A stretch of 64,000 nucleotides of DNA from NCBI RefSeq assembly GCF_000455325.1, contig NZ_HG322951.1:3826493-3890492 (forward strand), given 5' to 3'. Every line of letters begins with the position of its first letter. The stretch's first letter is position 1. The notes under the pieces were generated by a model. That model had not been told where the DNA came from. It was given only the letters and a program-made list of their open reading frames with translations, and made no database searches. The translations under genes and the position numbers were made by a program. Shown here in pieces: positions 59,258 to 64,000 of the stretch. The DNA is from Mycolicibacterium septicum DSM 44393 (GTDB lineage: Bacteria; Actinomycetota; Actinomycetes; Mycobacteriales; Mycobacteriaceae).

Positions 59258-60853
59258 TCACAGATCCGCGCGACCTCGCGTCGCCATGGCGACGAGCCCG
59301 TATGCCACCGCAAAGCGGTGACCCAGCTGTCCACCCACATTGCCCCGGCCCACACTGACCTGATGGCCGAGTTGTTCACTGACCGCTCGGACGAGTTCGT
59401 CGTCACTGGCTCCCCCACCGACCAGGAGCACTCCGGTGGCGCCGGGTGCCACCTGTTCCAGTCCCCTCATCACGTTGCCTCCGATGACCAGCCTTTTCGA
59501 TGCGAGTCGCCAACTGCGCCATTCCGTTCCGGACATCCGCGACGTGAACGGCAGTAGGCCGCTGGGAGCCGAGGTCAGCAGCCACCCCGTGCACCGGCCG
59601 CTGATCGGCTTGTCCAGAAACTGGCGACGGCCGTGCTCATCCTCGACGAGTTGAACGGTGATCGCCGTGACCGCCTCCGCGCGTTTCGCGTACTCCGCCG
59701 CGCTTCTGGAGATGTCGAGGGCGCTGGAGGTGGCGGTGGTGAGCAGTTGCCCGGCCCCAGGCAGGACGACACGGGATCCATTCGTGACGACGTCCACGGT
59801 GCCACCGCCGATGTCCACCACCACGACGTCGTCGGTCACGCCGGGCGTGGTCACGGCCCCGACCCGCGCCGCAGCGGCCTCCGAGTCGATCTGGGTGACG
59901 TCGGCCCCCAGCGCTTCCCCTAGCTCATCGGCCCCGGCCGGTGCGGCCTCGGCACCACCCATGGTGGCCATCACCACACTGTCGACCGCGACCGATCCCC
60001 GTCGTGAATTTGCTTGTGCCGCAATATCGGCCAAATATATCGAATGAACAAGGCCGGTCGGTCCACCGCCTTCGCAGGCGGAGTCGGACGTCCGCGGGGT
60101 CGGCGTGTCGCGTGCCGGTGCAGAACTGTCGAGCGAGACGACGGCGCATGCGCTGTCGAAGAGCCGGTCCGCGACGGCGCGGGCGTCAACCCGTTCCTCG
60201 TCCCGCAAGCTGAACACGTCGGCCAGCCAGAACGGGTCGGTGAGGTGCTGCAGTGGCGCCACGCCCTGGCGCACCTCGACGGCGATCAGCGTCGCCGAAA
60301 GCAGCTGCCGCACATCGACATCGTCAACCACCGGCAGGGCGGTCCCGAGCCGGTTCGATACGAGCACCGCCTCGTCGTTCTCCGTCAGCACCGCGACGAC
60401 GTTGCGGCCGTCCTCGACTGCCGCGTTCACCGCGCCGGCCACCTCGCGGTATCCCCAATCCCGGGTCGCGCAGGCGACGACCGGGCGACCGTCGACCTGG
60501 CCGAGATGCTCGACCGGTACGGGGACACCGACGCCGACGGCATCGCCCGCGGTGGTTGCCGCCGACCGGGTGGCGATGGTGAGGCGCCCGGTGCGCCGGG
60601 TCTCCAGCTTGACCCGTTCGACGGACGACCGGACGGGACCTGTTGGGGCGAATGCCGCCCGCTCGATCGCCAGCCCGTGCGCATCGGCCAGGCGTCGTGC
60701 CAGCTGTGCGGCGCCCTGGACCGCCCGCAGCGACCCCTTGCCGCCGCGCGTCGGCGTGCGCGCGCTGGCCAATACGTCGAGTTCGGCGCCCGCACCGCAG
60801 AGGACCACCTCGGTGGTGGAGTTACCGATGTCGACGCCGGCCCAGATGGTCAT
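59258..60853 (-). CDS. Diol dehydratase-reactivating ATPase, large subunit
   Basis: 531 aa. ASKHA-fold chaperone (DdrA/PduG/GdrA type) that releases damaged B12 from the dehydratase. N-terminal phosphate motif GVDIGNSTTEV, middle ATP site VVDIGGGTVDVV, and a C-terminal LLVGGGASDDELVRAV. Shorter than enteric DdrA (about 610 aa). The small reactivase subunit (DdrB) is not encoded next to it. Overlaps the small-subunit gene's stop by four bases (ATGA). Confidence 0.93.
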   Translation of the reverse strand: MTIWAGVDIGNSTTEVVLCGAGAELDVLASARTPTRGGKGSLRAVQGAAQLARRLADAHGLAIERAAFAPTGPVRSSVERVKLETRRTGRLTIATRSAATTAGDAVGVGVPVPVEHLGQVDGRPVVACATRDWGYREVAGAVNAAVEDGRNVVAVLTENDEAVLVSNRLGTALPVVDDVDVRQLLSATLIAVEVRQGVAPLQHLTDPFWLADVFSLRDEERVDARAVADRLFDSACAVVSLDSSAPARDTPTPRTSDSACEGGGPTGLVHSIYLADIAAQANSRRGSVAVDSVVMATMGGAEAAPAGADELGEALGADVTQIDSEAAAARVGAVTTPGVTDDVVVVDIGGGTVDVVTNGSRVVLPGAGQLLTTATSSALDISRSAAEYAKRAEAVTAITVQLVEDEHGRRQFLDKPISGRCTGWLLTSAPSGLLPFTSRMSGTEWRSWRLASKRLVIGGNVMRGLEQVAPGATGVLLVGGGASDDELVRAVSEQLGHQVSVGRGNVGGQLGHRFAVAYGLVAMATRGRADL

Positions 60854-61209
60854 CGCAGCAGGCCGCGCCGTTGGTAGACCTCGGCGGCCTCACGGACGAA
60901 TTCGGCGCAGATGTGCGCCTCCTGTCCGGCCAACTTCTGTGCAAGATCCTGCAACTCGGCGAACGTGGAGCGACCCGGTCGAAGGGCCTCGTACGCCGAC
61001 AGCATGTCGTCAGAGCTCAGCGCCGTCATCTCGGCCGCTCGCCGCAGATTCATGGCGAGCTGTGCCGACCCGGTGCGCTCGGCAGTCGCTGCCTGAACCA
61101 GGAGGGTCTCTCGGCTGATCCGGATGTCGTCGAGGGCGAGGTCCCCGTTGCGGGCAGCCTCGACGGTCACCTCGGCAACGCTCCGGCCGGAGTGTGAGGA
61201 GACGGTCAT
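60850..61209 (-). CDS. Diol/glycerol dehydratase small subunit
   Basis: 119 aa, below the 140-170 aa of enteric PduE. Characteristic DIRISRETLLVQAATAERTGSAQLAMNLRRAAEMTALSSDDMLSAYEALRPGR, with LVQAATAERTGSAQLA and EMTALSSDDML as family blocks. It completes the adenosylcobalamin-dependent dehydratase. Its start overlaps the upstream stop by four bases. Confidence 0.93.
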   Translation of the reverse strand: MTVSSHSGRSVAEVTVEAARNGDLALDDIRISRETLLVQAATAERTGSAQLAMNLRRAAEMTALSSDDMLSAYEALRPGRSTFAELQDLAQKLAGQEAHICAEFVREAAEVYQRRGLLR

Positions 61210-63485
61210 TGCGTGAACTCCAGTTCGATGTGGGGGTTTCGGTTCTCGTCGCGGTGCTCGGACTGCTCCCGCTCGATGGCGACCATCGACACCACCCTGG
61301 TGTGGTATCTCGCGGTGATCGCCTCCTCCGTGTAGGCGTTGCGCATCGGGGCCGGTGTAGCGCCCTTGGCGTGCCGACCGGCGTTGATCCCGATGAGCCG
61401 GTACATCTCCGGTGTGATGAGCGGTGCGACGCTGAGCAATTCGAGGTTCGCCAGGGGTGTGAGGTCACGCCGGTGGATGATCGTCGTGCCCTTGGCCTGG
61501 AGCCCGACCGCGATGCCGGATCCGGACAACTGAGCCGCGGACTTGCCGATGGCTCCCAGGTCGATGCTGTCGGTGATCCGGACCAGGCGCGGCACGCACT
61601 GCTCCTCCTCGAGCCCGGCCAGAATCTGTTCCAGCGCGTCATAGATGGTCAGGCCCGACAGCGTCTGAAACAGCTTGGTACCGAACGCGGGTGAGACGCC
61701 GATGACGACCTCCCGGGGGTCGTCGCCGATCCGGGCCGCGCCGACCGCGACCAGCCGCTCCGACTGCGCGAAGGTGGCCTGCTCCTTGACCAGATCGGCC
61801 ACCGACCTCGCCTGCCGTACCGCGTCGATCTGGGCTTGCCGCTCCGGTGACGGCCGATAGCCGGTCCCGGGTCCGCGGTAGTCGTTCGGGTCCTGCAGTG
61901 CCGACAGCACATTCATCTCCTCGTCGAAGATGGCGGCAGTCTGCAGGTAGTCGCCGGTGACTCTGGCCTTGGCCATGCCCAGCACGCGGTCGGCGAGGTC
62001 GGTGAAACCGGTCTCGGCGAGCGCGGTGACGACATCGAGCACAGTGAGCCCCGACTGGTCAATCATCCTGGCCGCGCTGAGCACCTTGACGCCGTCGGTC
62101 TGCGGCAGATCCTTGGAACCTTGCGCTCCCACAACGGCTTCCACGTGATCGTCGTCGAAGTCGGCGAGGCCGAGATACTCGAAAACCGCCCGGGTGGCTT
62201 CGGCGGCCAGCCGCCGCATCGCCTCCAGCGTCGTCGGGTCGACCGACCGCAATCCCCCGTCGACGCCCCAGTCCCGCTGCAACACCAGGTAGTCGTCGAG
62301 ATCGTCGGCATTGAAGTTCGAAGGTCCGAACATGTTGTCGTAGGCGGACACGGACCCAAATCCGGAGAAGATGAAATCCGACCCGGACAGCAGCACCGGC
62401 AGGGTCCGGCTGGTCCGGCGCATCGTCGACTCGGACATCAAACTGTCGTTACCGCTGCACGACTCCAGCCCGCGCAGCATGACCATCAGGTTCTCGGCGA
62501 TCAGTTCGCGAACTCCTCCGGGCACCGAGGCCGTGATGCCGGCACCGTCGATACCGCCGTTCTGCACACCCTGCGCTCCGATGCCCTTGGCCAGCGCCAC
62601 GCACCGAGACTCCAAGTAGTTCATGGACTTTCGCTCGGCCTGGCCCATCAGCACCTCGGAGCCGGCCCCACTGGACAATCGCATCTTGATGCCGCGCGAG
62701 GCGTACGACGAGGTCAGGAACGCCTTGGACCACGGAGTGTCGTCGCCGTCGGTGAAGACCTGCTCGGTGCCGTACACCGACACCGTCTCGGCGTAGGACA
62801 CCAGCCCGCGCACACCCAGCTCCAGCTCGCGTGCCTCCTCGACAGAGCACTGGGTCAGGGCACCGGGCGCGGGCACCTGGGAACCGATCAGCAGCCCCAC
62901 CGCAACGGCCGGGGCATCGTCGAGCACCGGCACCGTCGCCTCCAGTTCCCGGAATCCGTAGACCACGGCGGTAGCCGCATCGGCGGCGATCAGCAACGGA
63001 TCGTCGAGCCGATTGGTGACGTGGGCCTGATTCGCCGGGGTCCGGCGCGCACGCATCTTCATCATCGCCATCTGGATCTCGACCGGTTGCAGCATCGAGA
63101 CGACGCGAGCCATCTTGGCCGGGGTCAGTCCCGCGCAGACCCGCAGCACCTGCTCACGGGGCACGCTCGAATCCACGATCATCCGCGCCAGATCGGTCTC
63201 GTCCATCGCCATCGCCCGGGGCGCCTCGGTGTGGTCGATGGCGTACCGCACGATGAACTCGTCGATCGTGTCGAAGCTCGCGACCGGGGTCGAGTCCATC
63301 TCGAGCACGCTGCCGTCGTCGGCCACGACCCAGGACGGTGCCGGGTCGTGGGGCGAAAGGTGCGAGATCATCCCCAGGTCCGGGTCGGGCTCGGCGAACC
63401 CGTCGAGGTTGACGCGCTGCTCGTCCAACAGCCGAATGCGTCCCAGCCGATGATCCTGCTCGATGTCGGTGCTGTTCAGGTGCAT
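61206..63485 (-). CDS. B12-dependent diol/glycerol dehydratase, fused large and medium subunits
   Basis: 759 aa. Residues 1-555 equal the large (PduC) TIM-barrel subunit: VEIQMAMMKMRARRTPANQAHVTN, VQNGGIDGAGIT, LESCSGNDSLMSES and FSGFGSVSAYDNMFGPSNFNADDLDDY (cut as GSVSAYDNMFG). From about 575 on, the medium subunit (PduD) follows in one chain: VVIGVSPAFGTKLFQTLSGLT and RVVSMVAIEREQSEHRDENRNPHIELEF. Converts 1,2-propanediol or glycerol to the aldehyde with adenosylcobalamin. No microcompartment-shell gene or targeting peptide is seen. Confidence 0.95.
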   Translation of the reverse strand: MHLNSTDIEQDHRLGRIRLLDEQRVNLDGFAEPDPDLGMISHLSPHDPAPSWVVADDGSVLEMDSTPVASFDTIDEFIVRYAIDHTEAPRAMAMDETDLARMIVDSSVPREQVLRVCAGLTPAKMARVVSMLQPVEIQMAMMKMRARRTPANQAHVTNRLDDPLLIAADAATAVVYGFRELEATVPVLDDAPAVAVGLLIGSQVPAPGALTQCSVEEARELELGVRGLVSYAETVSVYGTEQVFTDGDDTPWSKAFLTSSYASRGIKMRLSSGAGSEVLMGQAERKSMNYLESRCVALAKGIGAQGVQNGGIDGAGITASVPGGVRELIAENLMVMLRGLESCSGNDSLMSESTMRRTSRTLPVLLSGSDFIFSGFGSVSAYDNMFGPSNFNADDLDDYLVLQRDWGVDGGLRSVDPTTLEAMRRLAAEATRAVFEYLGLADFDDDHVEAVVGAQGSKDLPQTDGVKVLSAARMIDQSGLTVLDVVTALAETGFTDLADRVLGMAKARVTGDYLQTAAIFDEEMNVLSALQDPNDYRGPGTGYRPSPERQAQIDAVRQARSVADLVKEQATFAQSERLVAVGAARIGDDPREVVIGVSPAFGTKLFQTLSGLTIYDALEQILAGLEEEQCVPRLVRITDSIDLGAIGKSAAQLSGSGIAVGLQAKGTTIIHRRDLTPLANLELLSVAPLITPEMYRLIGINAGRHAKGATPAPMRNAYTEEAITARYHTRVVSMVAIEREQSEHRDENRNPHIELEFTQ

Positions 63486-63567
63486 GCCGCTCGCCGTGCC
63501 TCTCTATTGCGTGACGAGGCTCAGCATTGACGGAACGGTGTCGGGGGAACAACGACCCGCACGGACC

Positions 63568-63640
63568 TTCCAACAACCTGTTTGATGCGGACGCCACTTC
63601 CGTCGCTCGGTGTGACCTGGCCTACAACAAGGTGTTGGAA
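63568..63640. promoter_or_regulatory. Paired inverted sites TTCCAACA between dehydratase and permease genes
   Basis: TTCCAACAACCTGTT (63568-63582) and its near-complement AACAAGGTGTTGGAA (63626-63640) form an inverted pair with 43 bp between, in the 266-bp intergenic region of divergent genes. Probable regulator sites. Confidence 0.55.
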
Positions 63641-63751
63641 AGAGGCGCCCGACCACTGGCCGACGCCACGTCCTTCTCGCAGACTTCATCCCCGGAACTC
63701 GACGAGCAGCGAGTCAGCCGCTCCCGTGCCAGAGGTCAGAGAGGATCGCCC

Positions 63752-64000
63752 ATGTCCCAGGTTGTCGACGCGGACAACACAAGGAGTCGCGACACGTCAC
63801 CCGACGGCCGCCCCGCCAAACTGCGCGGGAACCTCGGTGTGCCCGCCATCGTGCTGATGGTGGTGGCTGCCGCGGCGCCACTGTCGACCATCGGCGGCAA
63901 CGTGCCGATCGCGATGGTGCTCGGAAAGACGACGGGTATCCCGGTCGCCTTCCTGGTGGCCGGAGCGGTCTTCCTGCTCTTCGCGGCCAGCTTCGTCGCG
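63752..64000 (+). CDS. APC-family amino-acid/polyamine permease (3' end cut by window)
   Basis: Starts at ATG 63752 (MSQVVDADN) after GAGAGG; 83 codons are present. After a polar N-terminus comes LRGNLGVPAIVLMVVAAAAPLSTIGGNVPIAMVLGKTTGIP, of which VVAAAAPLSTIGGNVP is the unwound TM1 region of APC transporters, then a second helix. It is divergent from the dehydratase operon and may import a related substrate such as an amino alcohol or amino acid. Partial. Confidence 0.88.
   Translation, partial: MSQVVDADNTRSRDTSPDGRPAKLRGNLGVPAIVLMVVAAAAPLSTIGGNVPIAMVLGKTTGIPVAFLVAGAVFLLFAASFVA

Noticed and set aside
62121..63530. Long plus-strand open frame opposite the dehydratase gene
   Set aside because: His/Arg/Gly-rich shadow of a strongly conserved enzyme gene.
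63486..63751. Cobalamin riboswitch before the B12-dependent dehydratase
   Set aside because: No B12-box (GCCACTG context) or matching conserved core could be read on either strand.

Overview
The window reads as high-GC actinobacterial chromosome, most likely a rapidly growing mycobacterium (Mycolicibacterium or close relative). The evidence is a secreted MPT63-family protein, a secreted CBM2 protein matching what I recall of M. tuberculosis Rv1987, an Arr-type rifamycin ADP-ribosyltransferase, F420-type oxidoreductases, a UbiA-family decaprenyl-phosphate phosphoribosyltransferase-like enzyme, a perfect match to the mycobacterial KstR operator consensus and a B12-dependent diol dehydratase with fused large and medium subunits. 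No rRNA, tRNA or CRISPR array was seen. Homology statements rest on recognised motifs and memory of families; no search was run.

Layout. 1-8.6 kb is mobile/accessory DNA: the 3' part of a heavy-metal P1B ATPase, an 8-bp tandem repeat, a tyrosine integrase, two orphan antitoxin-like genes (RHH and VbhA-like), an HXXEE membrane protein, four 20-bp repeats, and a three-gene Tn554-like recombinase block (integrase, HTH protein, zinc-ribbon recombinase with eroded active site). 8.9-15.7 kb is one co-directional block: two small proteins, a double-HTH TetR regulator, a DoxX-like protein, a second HXXEE protein, an ABC exporter pair, a deazaflavin oxidoreductase and an SDR. 16-19.3 kb holds an endonuclease VII-like protein, the UbiA-family gene, an orphan ParA and YaeQ.

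19.3-26.3 kb is an allantoin utilisation locus: allantoinase, NCS1 permease, allantoin racemase, ureidoglycine aminohydrolase, an aldolase/malate-synthase-like protein and an IclR regulator. Each of its four transcription units carries the same 15-bp palindrome upstream, so it is probably one regulon. An allantoate amidohydrolase is missing from the window.

26.3-44.5 kb is mixed chromosome: a beta-lactamase-fold esterase under a KstR-like box, peptidase E, an F420-type oxidoreductase, GNAT, GMC oxidoreductase, a UvrA paralogue lacking the UvrB-binding region, a methyltransferase, secreted and cell-wall proteins, a peroxiredoxin-DUF742 fusion, Arr, a PIN protein, and two broken genes (a frameshifted DinB-like gene and a Tat-exported cupin with one in-frame TGA).

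44.5-48.8 kb is a five-gene, end-overlapping operon (NitT/TauT-type ABC transporter, acyl-CoA-dehydrogenase-like flavoprotein, DUF4242) facing a TetR gene across a perfect 28-bp palindrome. 49-59 kb has small regulatory and enzyme modules (ArsR-SRPBCC, hydrolases, VOC, MBL, two TetR modules with visible operators). 59-64 kb is the diol/glycerol dehydratase operon (reactivase, small subunit, fused large-medium subunit) facing the start of an APC permease.
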